Source of the DNA: Margaritispora aquatica
Taxonomy: Eukaryota; Ascomycota; Leotiomycetes; Helotiales; Discinellaceae
Length of the DNA: 64,000 nucleotides
NCBI GenBank assembly: GCA_007644065.1
Contig: VJWN01000008.1
Location: 1,676,411 to 1,740,410, forward strand
Direction: 5' to 3'
A model generated the notes under the pieces. That model was not told the DNA's origin. It did not search any database and saw only the letters and a program-made list of their open reading frames with translations. The first letter of the stretch is position 1. Each line of letters starts with the position of its first letter. The position numbers and the translations under genes were made by a program. Shown in pieces: positions 34,029-47,043 of this stretch.

Positions 34029-36645
34029 CCGAATCCCACCATCCCGAAGACACTTGGTTTGTAACCTCGATTTGCATTGTAACAGGGTTGGAATGTTGAA
34101 GAAGAAGCATGCCTCACTGGACGCAAAGGGATCAACATTGAAAAGCCAGCCATCGATTATCTCAGCATCTCGATGTTCTGGATAATGGATGGCTGCGCAA
34201 TTTCCAGGTCTTATCCAGAGTCAAAATCTCAAATCTATTGAATCTGGGCGAATCTGAGTCAAACTCCGCCCGCAACCACCGAATTGAGGTTGAGTGCCGC
34301 CCCCCACGTGCCGATCTCTTGGATTTATACATGGAAAGCACATATCGGATGTTCGCAATTAAGAATTCAATCATCGTCGTGAGAATTGAAGTGGACTAAC
34401 GATTCTTGACTGTAGATGCTTCTCAATAGAGTGGAATATCAATGAGAAGATCCTTTGTTGATCAATTCCATGACCCAATATCAATCAAACTTGTCTTATG
34501 TACGTCTCTCCCTGGAGCAGTTGTCTTATATGACATGAGACCATTCGCCAGGATAGGTACCTGACGATAACTCCTGAAAATTATACCTTCAGATCCCAAC
34601 ACCATCCATAATGAGTGCAATAACAATACAGATTCGTTTTAGATTCTGGCACTTGCTTCATAGGCCCAGGTCATTTTATAAGTAGCTTGACGTTGCTTTA
34701 AGATAAGGTAGCTCGAGAAGACAGCAATTGCTGAAGATGAGAAAGACAACAAAGTCATGTGACGCTTGCCACCGTGACAATAAGCAAAGGTACCTACAGG
34801 CACCTCAAGGCAAGGTAAGATTCTCTCATAATATTTCTTTTCTGGATACCTTGTCCAACGAAAATAGCAAGAACCGCTGTGGAAGCCGCCGGATGATCGA
34901 GAACAATGAGACAGACGGCTGTGTTGTTGTGATAAAAGACATGAAATACATCAAAAAGCAACGTTGTGAAGTCGATGGGTGGATGGATATGGCTGGAGGT
35001 GGATGAAGGTGGGAAGATGGTCTGAAGATGGTGGAGGTTGGAGGAAATGAACAACTGGGAATGAACAAATATGTGAGCCTGGCTGGGAAATTTCTTACTA
35101 CCTTGAATTTCAGGCCTACCTTAAGTTACCCCTTACTTCCCGTGATCTCTCTCCCGTGATCTCCTCCCATTCTCTCGCGTCCCTTACCTTCCATTGTCTT
35201 ACCGAAAGATGGTTTCGTTTCCATTTGTTTCAACCTGCATCTTTGTTTTTACAACTTAACATCTCACATTGTTGCCAGCTGATTGACTTTTTCCGATTTC
35301 TGTGCATTCTGCAGCTTACCGGCGGTGTCTCCGAGGTCCCTCAATTCCAGCCAGTTAGATCTATGTCGTATAAACAATCCCAGTGGGTTGGTGACCCAAC
35401 AGAGGTTGGGTCATCGGCGGCGCCACATGTTTCCCCAATTCGGTGTTCGACGAGCATTAGTGTGTACCTGAGGAGCTCCCAATCAATAATCAATAATCAA
35501 TTGACCAAGTACTCGAGCAGTGTTCCCCCCGAGTTGAACGTGGTACCCTTCCACCCCGTGTCACCATTCGTTTGTCTTCCCGAACGGACGGATCGGCTCA
35601 TGCCATGCCTCATTGACAGCAGTACGAAGCATGGACACTTCACTGTGCGAAGGTGTATAAAAACATGAAATAGAAGCCTTGATACAGAAGAAAACACTGT
35701 CAACAATAGTGTACTCGAAGCTGCAACAAGTCGATCTCTCCAAACTCCTGTGCGCTTTCACCTGCAATCACATGGAGATCTGCATCCGCATTACCAGTAC
35801 AACAACCTAGTCCTTATGTCAGCGCAAGTCCTTCAGGAGTAAAATACTCTGTACCTTCGTAACGATAAGCCAATCCTATGGAGAATCTCCACTTTCAGTT
35901 CCAACAGCTGATGGGGCGGCTGAGATTCCCAATAGCGAATCCCAGCGTCTGTCCGAACGCTGGGTCTGCCGTCCTCAGGCTCATGGTTGCATTGGTTGGC
36001 CAATTCACGACGCTGAACGGTGGGTGCTTGCGAGAATCTATCCATCAAGACACCACTTCGAGTTCAAAGGACATGGGCCGTTGCAGCCAAGCTATAGTAC
36101 AAAGTGGTCCAATTGATCAGCACTAGTATTTCCGGATTTCCATAAGGAGATGATGTCGCCCAACCACGATCATCAACCTCAAGTGCACCTGCTTTTACGT
36201 CAAAAGGTACTGCCATTGCTTTGCGCATTATAGCTGCGAAAAGGGTCTAATTTAACCTCCCGAGTCCTGCAGACAATCGGAGCGGTTCTATACTCAAGTA
36301 ACCAACCTTTCATTCATCCTCCTAATTGGTGGGCTCAATTGTGCCTACAGGGTACGCCAGGCTACGATAAAGGATATTTAGTAGTCCCAACCTCACTGCT
36401 TCGAGATATATAACAGACGAGATGATGTGAACCTACTGGAGACAAAACCTAAGTACTTATACTCTTTGATTTTTCCTTTCCCTGTCAGTGCGATTTCGAC
36501 ATCGAGAGATCGGCGCGGACAGCCAGTGGTGCATCAATTGTAAATGACAACTGGAAGTAGCGAATTGAGAAAGCGGTAAGTCTCTTTTCTCGAATGAGAG
36601 CTTAGTTTCAAGCGGAATTAGAAGTTGATTTAATCGGAAGTTCAG
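34029..36645. other. Long intergenic stretch with possible coding debris
   Basis: About 2.6 kb without a gene I can support. Near 34741 a plus-strand frame reads KSCDACHRDNKQ, reminiscent of the start of a zinc-cluster motif but broken after two cysteines. Between 35830 and 36230 the minus strand gives protein-like stretches in more than one frame. A probable 5' UTR intron (GTAAGT near 36576 to AG at 36645) directly precedes the start of the fusion gene. Confidence 0.4.
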
Positions 36646-39600
36646 ATGATTGATCCAGCGTTGCGAACCATGGATTCAAATGCAACTGATTTCATTAGTG
36701 AGGGTAATCCTAGTGATACTGAGATGGATCTGTCAAACATCAATAATACTAATTTTCAATCCTCGGATCGATGGCAAGCAAACATAGGCTTGAAAGCCTT
36801 TGCTGAAGGTCTTGGTGCTGCAGCCAAAGCTGTCTGTCCAGGTCAGACTCAATCACGTTATACGGCTGTATACGTATTGATGCTTGATTGGGAGGATTCG
36901 GATCAATTGGAAGGTGTTCAGGCCCAAAGTTTAAGGAACGTCTTTCAAAACATTCTTCACTGCGATGTTGAGCGATGGCAAATACCAAAGAAGGCTAGCC
37001 AAGTGAAAATTAGCCAGAAGATCGATAGCTTCATCAGTTTGGGTGGCAACAGCTTTGATTGTTTAAAAATTGTCTTCTATATCGGACAAAGCCGATTAAG
37101 TAACAGCAATGGGATGTTATTGACAAGGTACCTTTCCATTATTCACATTCATTGAAACACAACTAAGTGACTTTATGAAGCTCCCAACTACCAGATGCAG
37201 CCAAAGTTTCCTGGGACGCAATCCAGAACTCCTTGAAGGAAGCTCAAAGCGACGTTCTCATTCTCGCTGACTGTAGCTACTCATCGAAAAGCCGAATCTG
37301 TTCAGGAACCAATGTTGTGGAGGTCATTGCTGCTTCATCTACAACTTTGATGAAAGCAATCCCCGTGCCGTTTACCTTCACGAGAGATCTTGTGGTAGAG
37401 CTTCAAGATTTGAGTAAGATTCCATCTTTTTCGATTGGAAATCTGTACCACAACCTCTTTTTCAGATCACAAAGTTACAATTCAGAAGCGGGGACGGAAC
37501 AAACACCACCAGGATACTGGTCAGTTAAGCAGAATGACGTTGCGTTACCACGTAGCATACGACTTCATGTGCAAAATAAGGCAAGTTATGAGAAACATAT
37601 CGGAGAAAGTCGAAACGCGCAATTCGCAGTCCAGTCACCATCCTATCAAGTCAGCAACACTTCCGCTCTAGCCTTCCGCAAGTCGACAGCCAAATTATCG
37701 GGAGATTCGCCACGGATAGCCTTTGCCATAAGGCTCAAACACAACTTCAATATGGGAGATTCATCGTCCAATATGTTTCAGGAGCATTTGCGGCACCTCC
37801 CAGTGTCTATTGGCGATGTAAAGATTGAAGCGGGCTTTCATAGTGCATCTTCACTTCTGATAGTTTCCGTGCCAGTATGTATATCTATATACATTCCAAG
37901 TGATCCGGCCATTATCAATCTCGGACCGATTGGCTCCTTGAATCAGGAATTGCGTCAAACAGGTCTGATTTTCCCCGGTGGTTTACCTCCGACTCCTGAA
38001 CCAGATAGCTACGAATGGCAACATCAAGAGCAAGATACAGACAGGACACAAAAAAGCCATCTGAAAGCAGGTAAGGGCAATCATTACGTTCCAGGAATTA
38101 GATTCAACAAGGACTCCCTGTCCAATGGTAATAAGAAGAAAAGAGCACCGCTTGACAAGGATCGCCCTACGGCAACAAGTTTTGCTACGCATGGTGAGGA
38201 AGAAGTTCCAATTATTGAACCCCCACACCGGTCCTATACTATAGATGTCCCTCCTTCATTTGAGAGGTCCCACCGGATCCATGCTTTTGGCCCTCACGAG
38301 GCAGAAACCAATGGCCCTCAATCGAAAGCACATGCAAAGATTAAAACCTACAGTGATGATAACAGCAAAGAATTCCCTAGAATCTCGAGACCAGTTGAGC
38401 TATTGAGGAATTCATATGACTGCTTGGTCATTGGCTCTGGATATGGCGGTGGTGTTGCTGCAAGTCGCATGGCACGAGCAGGCCAATCTGTTTGTCTACT
38501 CGAAAGGGGCAAGGAACGATGGCCTGGTGAATATCCCAGTGGATTTTTCGACGCTTTCAAACAACTTCATGTATCAGGCGAGTTCGCACCTGGATTTCTG
38601 CAAGGGGCAACAGTTGAAAGCGGAGATCCCACTGGTTTATACCATCTGATTTGCGGCAAAGGACAAAACGCTTTTGTAGGCAATGGACTAGGTGGTACTA
38701 GTCTTCTGAACGCCAATGTATTTCTGGAGACCGATGCTCAGACGATGAAGATGCCATGTTGGCCAAAGGAGCTACAAGAAGAAGATGCTCTAAGGGAGTA
38801 CTATCAACTAGCGAAGGACGTCCTTCAGCCAGAACAGTACCCTCACGACTGGCCTGACCTTCCCAAGCTGACCATGCTGGAGAGACAAGCAGAGGCGTTG
38901 GGATGGGGCGACAAATTTAGGCGTGTTCCGCAGACCACTAGATTCAAAGGTGGACCAAATAGTACCGGAGTGGAAATGTATCCATCAGCTCTAACTGGTA
39001 TGGACTCGACAGGAGTGAACGATGGGAGCAAGAATAGCACTCTTGTGAACTACTTATCGGATGCCTGGAATTGGGGCGCAGAAATGTTTTGTGAGTGTGA
39101 AGTAAGGTACATCAAGAAACATCCTGATCCGGACGAGGAGGGATATCTCGTATTCTTCGCATGGCATGGTGGCAGTCGTGGCGCATTTCAGAAGAATCTA
39201 TATGAAGATTTGATGTGGGTTCATGCAAAAAAGTGTGTTTTTCTAGGAGCTGGCAGCATAGGTACAACGGAGATCTTACTTCGTAGCAAGAAGCTGGGGC
39301 TTTCTATGAGTGACAAGGTCGGCATGGGAATGAGTGGAAACGGAGATATATTGGCATTTGGTTACAATTGCGACACTGAAGTCAACTCCATTGGCCGACA
39401 ATACCCTTCTCCCTACAAACCAGTTGGACCCACCATTACGGGTATCATTGACTGTCGAGATGGTCATGATAATCCGATGGATGGTTTTGTCATTGAAGAA
39501 GGTGCCATACCTAAAGCACTTGCTCCACTGTTTCAGACAATGCTAGAGATGATGCCTGGAAATCAGTTTCCGAAAGGCGAGACTCTGGCTTCGAAGGTTA

Positions 39601-42187
39601 AGCATGCACTCGCTCAGCAAGGAAGCAGATTCCTGGGCCCATACTTTTCAAAGGGCAGCATTGAGAGAACTCAAGTGTATCTCATTATGAGCCATGATAC
39701 AAATCAAGCAATCTTGACTCTGAAGGATGACAGGCCTGTACTTGAATTTCTTGGTGTTGGGAGGAGCGAACATGTTGAATATCTTAACAGCGTCCTCAAG
39801 AAAGCCACTCAAGCTGTCGGGGGTACATTTGTTAACAGTCCCTTCTACGCAGCACTTGGTCAGCAGGAAATTACTGTCCATCCAATTGGAGGAGCTTGTA
39901 TGAGCAATACCGGATATGGAGAGCATGGCGTAACGAATCACTTTGGAGAAGTGTTTTCTGGTCATGGAAAGGAAACTCATACGGGCCTGATTGTCACCGA
40001 CGGTGCAGTGATACCGACTGCCCTTGGCGTCAACCCATTCGCCACGATCACTGCGCTTGCTGAGAGATCAGTCGCGCACGCCGCCAAGTACAGAATCTTT
40101 CAACCTATTGACTTGGAGACCAAAAACAACATTCTTGACCTCTTCGCAGAACCACATCAGTACACGTCCAGCAAAAAGAAACCCCAGCGCAAAGAGACCA
40201 AACGAATCAAGGAAGCTAGTGATCTCGTCAAAGCTACTAGAGAGGCCAAAGCAAATGGCTTTGGTTTTTCAGAAGTCATGTCTGGATATGTGCACATTGG
40301 TGCAGGTATCGAAGGCGATAGGCGTGAAGACTACGAAACAGCTGCCAAAACTGCCAGTGGTCTTTGCGAAGAAGCTCGATTCTTCCTGAGCGTCAAAGCA
40401 TGGGATACGGAGGCTATTGTGAATCGTGCAGACCACAGAGCCATGCTCACAGGGACTTTCACTTGTGCTGGACTTCCTGGCTCTCCATTTATGGTACAAC
40501 GAGGCAACTTTCATCTCTTCAGCGTCGACCAGGAAGCTCCTGGTACCAGGAATTTAACCTATGATTTTGATATGACTGCAACTGACGGACGAGAACTTCA
40601 CTTCCATGGATTTAAGGTTGTTGACTCATCTGTTGCACTTGGACCATGGAAATTTTGGGCAGCTGCTTCAACGTTGTATGTTACAATTTCAGCTGCAGAT
40701 GGCGATAAAGAAGTCTTGGGTAGGGGAATGATGCATATCAAACCTTTAGATTTCATATCTGAGATATTCACTCTCTCACCAAGTGGTAAGAGCCTGCTTT
40801 CGAAGCTTTCCTCCACGCTGTCTTTCATGGGTTTCTTTGCGCGACAATCAGCATCACTCTTTCTAGCACCATTTACATGGCAAGAATACCCAGCAGTCAC
40901 CTACACCGGCTATATCAATGACACGTCGCCAGATGAGACGGTCAAAGTCCTCGCTTCAGATGGTGTGCAGACACTTCTCCATATGTGGGAATCTCGAAAT
41001 CTGGATGTTGAGCCCATCAACATCCTCATGATCCCCGGTGCTTCCGTCGACCAGCAGATCTTTGCACTGCCGACTATTGAAGTCAATGCAGTCAATTATC
41101 TTACCCGAGCAGGATATCGCGTTTTTGTCTCCGTCCACCGAATCTGTCAGCTCGCCACGGCCGAGAAGTCATGGACGACGTACGATTCGCGGCTTGATAT
41201 CAAGGCTTGTTACGAGTGGATTCGAGAGCAATACGGTGAAGAGCCTATCTATACTGTCGCGCACTGTATGGGTAGCGTGGCCTACTCTACCGGATTGCTG
41301 GATGGTTCTATCGAGCCGTCTTGGGTGAAAGGCATAAGCTGCTCACAGGTGTTTATGAACCCTATCTGGAGTCCTTTGAACATGATGAAAGTGGAGGTTG
41401 GGCCCGTGCCATTCGATAAGCTGTATAGCTTGACGGGTGGGCATTGGTTCAGCTGTTCTAGCTCGAGAGATGACAGCTATTTCCAGCAGTTAGTCAATCA
41501 GGTCTTGCGCTTCTATCCCGATGAGAGGAAGGAGATGTGTAATAACGTTTCTTGTCATCGATGCTCATTGGTGTTTGGAAGGTGTGTTTCTCTATGCTTT
41601 CTTCTCATTAGTCCTCTCTCCTATTTATAAACACATCAGCTAACATCCACAGACTATGGAACCACCGCAACTTAAACGAAGCCACCCACCGACAAATCAA
41701 TCGTTTCTTTGGCGGCGTTAATATGACCCTCCTCCACACACTGATGCAACAAGGCCGTCGCGGCGTCGTCACCACCAACGGACCCGAATTCACCTCACTC
41801 CCCACACCAAGCAACATCCAGCGTCTGCTCGGCATTCCGATCTTGCTTTTTTCCGGCAGCGATAACCAGGTTTTGACGCCTGAGAGCACGGAGCGCACGT
41901 TTGATGTTTTACGCCGCGAGCTGGGCGGTGGAAGGGGAGGCGGAACAGGGGGAGGGGATCTGTATAGACGCGAGGTGATACAGGGGTATGGGCATTTGGA
42001 TTGTTGGATGGGGAGGAGGGCGTGGAAGGATGTCTTTCCAATGGTTAGGAGGGAGGTGGATCGGGTTTGTAGGGGGGAGGGTTGGGTGTATGTGGAGAGG
42101 GATTGGGAGAAAGATTGGGCAGGCTGGAAGGACTTGCCCAAAAATATGGGGAAGGGGAAGGGAAAGAGGAGAAGTCAAGGCATTTGA
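36646..42187 (+). CDS. Pseudo-caspase / GMC oxidoreductase / alpha-beta hydrolase fusion
   Basis: Three exons, 36646-37127, 37181-41581 and 41653-42187, with introns of 53 and 71 bp, give 1805 residues. Residues ~70-330 resemble fungal caspase-like (C14) proteins: AVYVLMLDWEDSD, VERWQIP, KIVFYIGQSR and VLILADCSYSS. The expected G-H is G147-Q148 and the expected D-C-C-Y is D191-C192-S193-Y194, so both catalytic residues seem lost. After a low-complexity linker (about 390-560) comes a GMC flavoprotein with a dinucleotide motif VIGSGYGGGVAASRMARAG near 578, FVGNGLGGTSLLNANV, and VHPIGGACMSNTGYGEHGV near the C-terminal FAD region. This matches cholesterol-oxidase-like GMC proteins. Residues ~1400-1805 form an alpha/beta hydrolase with elbow AHCMGS (Cys in the Ser position), a possible acid in GSDNQV and His in GYGHLDCW. 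GMC-hydrolase fusions are known; the caspase-like extension in the same exon is the odd part. Confidence 0.82.
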
Positions 42188-42752
42188 GACTTGTTCATTG
42201 AGGGAACTGGTGGGATGTGTTTGATTATAGTGTTGATGATGATTGAGATATATATGGGAAATACGGGAGCCATGCTGGATATACGACTTGGATATATGGG
42301 TAAGGAATTTGGAACTTTTCAGTTTGAAGTATGTATTTTATTCTCGTGGGAGATATCCTCGCTTCAAATCTTGATTACTTTGCATTCTAATATAAACGCT
42401 CAACGCTCGTTATCACCGATTTCCTAGTGAGTAGAGGTGAGGTGGTGAGGTGACGAAGGAATAATAATGAAAGGCTTCAAGTTAGGCAGGCTTCACTTTA
42501 CTTAATATCTGCTCTGTCGAGAAGTTGGGTTATTGGGGATGAAATTAGAAATTAGAAATCGCATCTCAAGACGCGAAACAGAAAGACCTACACAAACAAA
42601 CGAAGACGCAAACGAATTCGTTACCCACCACCGCACCACATCCCCATCCCACAAAATTCCCCACCACCAACTCCCCTCCCCAAAAACCCCACAACCGATG
42701 ATCACATTCAAATAGCAAACCAACCCCCTCGGCCTCCAACAAACAGAGCAAA
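42188..42752. other. Intergenic, nothing recognised
   Basis: 3' flank of the fusion gene up to tRNA-Lys. No gene. Confidence 0.4.
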
Positions 42753-42832
42753 GCCTGGCTAGCTCAATGGTTAGAGCGTCTGACTTTTATAAACAAATCA
42801 GAATGTTCCGAGTTCGAGTCTCGGGTCGGGCT
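42753..42832 (+). tRNA. tRNA-Lys (anticodon UUU) with 7-nt intron
   Basis: Acceptor stem GCCTGGC pairs with GTCGGGC (two G-U pairs). D-arm TAGCTCAATGGTTAGAG; anticodon arm TCTGAC-TTTTA...ATCAGA with a 7-nt insertion after the anticodon (about 42791-42797); T arm CCGAGTTCGAGTCTCGG. Mature length 73 nt. tRNA-Lys(UUU) fits the arms. Confidence 0.87.
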
Positions 42833-43172
42833 GTGATGAGATTAAACGGGGGATATACCGGCTCGGGCCGAGTATTCCCTGGGTTGTGGGATCGTATTTT
42901 TGTATGTTTTTTTTATTTTGGTAGTTTTGGTGTAGGAGTTTTTTGATGGGAGGGTACGTTTTTGCAGGAAGGCTCTCAAGCTGCTGTAAGCTGCCGAAGA
43001 AAGGGGTATTGTTTTTGAAATTGATGACAAAGAGGAAGGTGAATATGAAGAGCGCAGTTGCCTTGACTGAGTCTGACGCAAAGAACAAGTATCAGGTTCG
43101 CATCTCTGCCTTTTGAATGGCGATTTTATTTCACCACAGCTACACAAACACAACCTATATCTTCACACCTCT
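42833..43172. other. Intergenic between tRNA-Lys and amidase
   Basis: Begins with a T-rich run near 42898-42916 suited to pol III termination and includes the amidase 3' flank. No gene. Confidence 0.4.
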
Positions 43173-44917
43173 CTAACTCCCACCAAATTTCAGGTCTTTC
43201 CAATTTCTCCCCTTCTCCCACGAAGCAGCGACCTTTAAACACGTCAAATCCTCAAATTTCCTTCCCACAATCTGCAACCCGGTAGGCAACCACACCTTCC
43301 CATCATCCTGCGCAGGCACCATTCCAACCGGGAGACTCAGACCGGGATGCCCCGTGCTGTTGAACGTAGCGGTGTTATATGTCGCTCCGATAGTCCTGCT
43401 TAACATTTTCAATGGTCCCAGGGTTCTCCCACCTTCGGGCACGATTTTGACAGGTGGGTAGATGATCGTGGGCATGACTAGAACATCGACGTCTCGGAGA
43501 GCGAGGTCGTATTCATCGTTTAGCTTTCGTAATAGGTTCGTGCAGCGTGCGTGTAAAGGTGAGCCGAATCGCTCTTGGAGGAAGAGGCCGCGCAGGTAGA
43601 TGTTTTGTCCTGCTGGGCCGAGCGCATCAAATGCTTCTTGTGAGAGGATGGCTCCAACTGCTGTTGATCGCTCTGGGAAAAGAAGCTGTTTCCGTCCTGA
43701 TGGATTGGCAAGTAGACCTTGCGAGGTGCCTGCCATGGGAAGAGCAACCATCCAAATCATACCACTGTCTCTGTGTAGAGGAATTGAAATTTCTTTGACC
43801 TCCGCTCCTAGCTCGCCTAGTTGTGCGATCGCAGCTTTGGAAGCAGCAGCCACATTTGGATCTGACATTGGATCCTCGAATCCCTCTTTCAAGATTCCGA
43901 CTTTCATGCCTTTCAGAGGCAAGTCACCACTCTCCAAGACATGTTTCTGCACCTCGGCGCCAAATTTTACGGAGCCGTGTTTCCAATTCGCAGGCTGACG
44001 ATCATCGATTCCATCACTGCCGGCAATTACTTCCAGGAGCGTTGCGCAGTCCTGGACAGTTTTTGTCATTGGACCAGCGTGGTCGATTGTTGCTTCGAGG
44101 GAAATACAGCCTGTGTAGGGAACAAGTCCCCATGTTGGCTTCAGACCAACAAGCCCACAATTAGCAGACGGGAGTCTAATGGAACCACCCTGATCGGCAC
44201 CGATGGCTAGATCAACAGCTCCAGAGGCAACAAGACGCGCTGAACCAGAAGATGAACCTCCTGTGCTGTAATCGGGAGCATGAGGATTCCGGACGGGACC
44301 TGTCAGTGAAGTATCACTGATCTTGTTAGCACTGTAACAAAGTTGAGCTAAAAGTCAAACATACCTTACAGCTCCAAAGCAATTATTCTCACAAGCAGCT
44401 TTCCCCAATATCACACCACCCGCATCTAGTATCCTCGTAACAAGCGTAGCATCTACACTAGGCGTCCAATCTACCGCCCCCGTCCCATTCGTGCACTTCA
44501 CGCCCGCAACTGCAATATTATCCTTGATAGCGAGTGTCTTCCCAGCCAACAAGCCCTCTCCCTCCTTCAGTCCCGTCTTTCTCACCGTAGCTTTCCACGC
44601 CCATCCGCCATGGTCAGTCGCTTCAGGGCCTTCTGGCCTGTGGATGTCGGTTCGTGGGTAAAGTGTTGTATCAACAGCGGGATAGTAGTCTGGAATCGCG
44701 AGAATGTCTTTGGCGCAGTGGTTTAGACCTGATAATAGGGCACTCCAGTCTGAGAGCTCAGATGAGGGGATTGAGAGGCCGTATTTGCTAGCTAAAGAAG
44801 ATATGTCCGATGTTGGGACAACGGATTCTTGTCTAATTGTGTTAGTCTATTTTCCTCCACGCGTTGAGTATGGTTGGGAGAAGCTCACTGCGCAGCACCA
44901 AGCACACTAACAGACAT
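43173..44917 (-). CDS. Amidase signature family protein
   Basis: Three exons, 44917-44889, 44832-44365 and 44316-43173, with introns of 56 and 48 bp, give 546 residues. The second intron has a good branch site (GCTAACA) seven bases before GATCAG, which decides between two in-frame acceptors. The catalytic triad is visible: Lys in LAIKDNIAVAG, cis-Ser in GGSSSGSA and the nucleophile Ser in GADQGGSIRLPS. The family cleaves carboxamides and related C-N bonds. The substrate is unknown; plain amides, indole-acetamide or fatty amides are all possible. An M20 amidohydrolase lies upstream in the same direction about 820 bp away, which may be chance. Confidence 0.92.
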
Positions 44918-45738
44918 TTTGGCAGATTTCAATTTCTATACTCTCTTCACAAGAAGGCAAGACACGCGTATATAAACTCTTCATCATCGGAGCTCATCGC
45001 GTTATCGTCCAGCAGCAGTGGGATGGCACACCATCCACTGCCCGCCCCGCGGCGCATTGATAGCCATTGAGACCCGACATGGTAGATTGATGACTCGATG
45101 GCAATTACAATTGCTTTGCTTTCATACCGATGGGTTGATACGAGGCGGAGGAGGTGGGCTCTGGGCTTGGAGATGGAGATGTCTGACGGTGATGTCGTTG
45201 GAGGATGTGAGGTCGCTAATGGATTGGAGACAGGCTTATCGCGGGGTTCCGATCGGGGGTTTAGTAGCCAGATCCTTGGGATGCAAAAATCGAATCATTT
45301 TCTACAGAAGTTGCTGAATTCGCCTCCACTTCACGATCAGCTGGAAATATTCTTTCCAATATATGGCGATGCTCAGAGTTATCGATTCTGTTGATAACTC
45401 GTTCTTAGCTGCTTTAGTGGACCTATCCTCACTGAAAACCGCTACAAAGTTTGTGTGGATAGCTCGACAAAGTCGGCATACACAGGGTCTTAACTTGAAA
45501 GATAGCAGCCGAGAGCAGAAATGATGGTTTTAAGTTTGCTATATCAAGGAAACTACATCATCTATCAAGGTAATAGAACTGTCAATCTTCATGCCGAAAA
45601 GGGGCAATCATCAATTAAGCGAGAATCTGCGAAGTACACAGAAGAGAACTTTACATATCTATCATTTCAAACTCACATCCAAAAATAACTCGAGCATACC
45701 GATGCTTGCTAGTTTCCAAATCTCAATCCATTTCCACT
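44918..45738. other. Intergenic, nothing recognised
   Basis: Upstream region of the amidase and 3' flank of the M20 gene. Short open frames only. Confidence 0.4.
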
Positions 45739-47043
45739 TTATGCCTCAATAGCAGTAAATCCTCCCTTCACCTCAGTTGAAAATACATCATCAATCAAGA
45801 CCCTTAACCCAACACCGGCCATACCCTTACTCGTCAAAAGCGTCAAATCGTGCGCCTCCTGCGTGCCAGCTGCATCGGTAAAGCCCTGAGTATGGTTCGC
45901 AGCATTATCCTTGATTGGGATGCTGTAAAGACCATGGAAACTAGGAACAATCTGAGAGACGTTGCCTTGATCGGTCGAGTACGAGCCAGGTTCAAACTTG
46001 TCGCCGACGCTCCATTTGTGTCCTGGTGCAACTCCTTCCATGATCTCGCAGAAAGAGGTACATAGCGGTCGACTCGGACGAAGATCTGCGTATGTATTCG
46101 TCCTAGTTCTGTCAGTCACGCTCGCCAAATTCATTTTAGGATGAACACTTACTCAACGAAGTCAACCGAACACCCAGTAGCATGCGCCGCGCCCTCAAAG
46201 CACTTAAACACCCTCCCCTGCAGCTCCTTCGTCTCCCCTACCGTCGCACCCCTGACATTGTAATCCAGCACGCTCTTGGGCGTGATGATATTCGCCCTCT
46301 GCCCACCCTCCAGCATAACGCCCTGAATCCGCTGCCCATCCTTAATCTGCTGCCTCAGCATACTCGTCCCATTATACGCCAGCACCGCCGCATCAAGCGC
46401 ATTGATGCCCTCATGTGGCGCCGCAGCAGCGTGTGCAGGCTTTCCCGTGAACGTAGCGCGGAACTTCGCGCTCGCCATGCACGTCCCATACGCGACGTTG
46501 TGCAAGTACGAAAACGGGTGCGTCATAAGACAGGCATCGACGTCCTTGTACGCTCCCGCGGCGATGAGCTTGAGCTTTCCGCCGCCGCCTTCCTCGGCTG
46601 GAGTTCCGATTAGACGTACGAGGCCGGGGATAGAGGGATTGGCTTTCATGACGGCGACGACGCCGAGGAAGGCCGCGATGGACCCCATGGCGATGAGGTT
46701 GTGCCCGCAGGCGTGCCCGATTCCGGGCAGGGCGTCGTATTCCGCGTTGTAGGCTACGACTCGACCGGAGGGGGCGCTGCCGTAGGTGCAGGAGAAGGAG
46801 GTCTCGAGGCCGTGGGCGTGCGGCGTCACTTCGAGGCCTTGGGCGCGGAGGAGGGCGACGATGTTGTCGTGCGCGTGGAACTCCTCGTAGCCGAGCTCGG
46901 GGTCGGAGTGGATCTGGTGATTGTTAGTAGTGTTTGTGAAGTGATACTGGTCATGGGGGTGATGGTACCTTCTTGTTGATATCCTTTAAGACGTCATCTA
47001 GACCGTCGATAGAGGTGTTGATCACTTTCTGAAACTCATCCAT
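45739..47043 (-). CDS. M20 family amidohydrolase (PM20D2-like)
   Basis: Three exons, 47043-46969, 46913-46153 and 46108-45739, with introns of 55 and 44 bp, give 401 residues. Family features are HSDPELGYEEFHAH, NAEYDALPGIGHACGHNLIA (metal-binding His and catalytic region), GTPAEEGGGGK, and the dimerisation domain with GKPAHAAAAPHEGINALDAAVLAY. The C-terminal part has PSFHGLYSIP and a final HTQGFTDAAGT. Members hydrolyse dipeptides, N-acyl amino acids or related amides using one or two zinc ions. It probably acts in the cytosol; no signal peptide. The small 75-bp first exon supplies the N-terminus. Confidence 0.9.

Noticed and set aside
34728..35006. Start of a possible zinc-cluster motif (KSCDACHRDNKQ)
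   Set aside because: Only two of six cysteines are present and the following frame is not protein-like; too weak to call a gene.
36646..37700. Separate caspase-like gene upstream of an independent GMC gene
   Set aside because: The second exon is continuous from the caspase-like part through the GMC domain with no stop, so a single gene is the simplest reading; transcript data could still overturn this.
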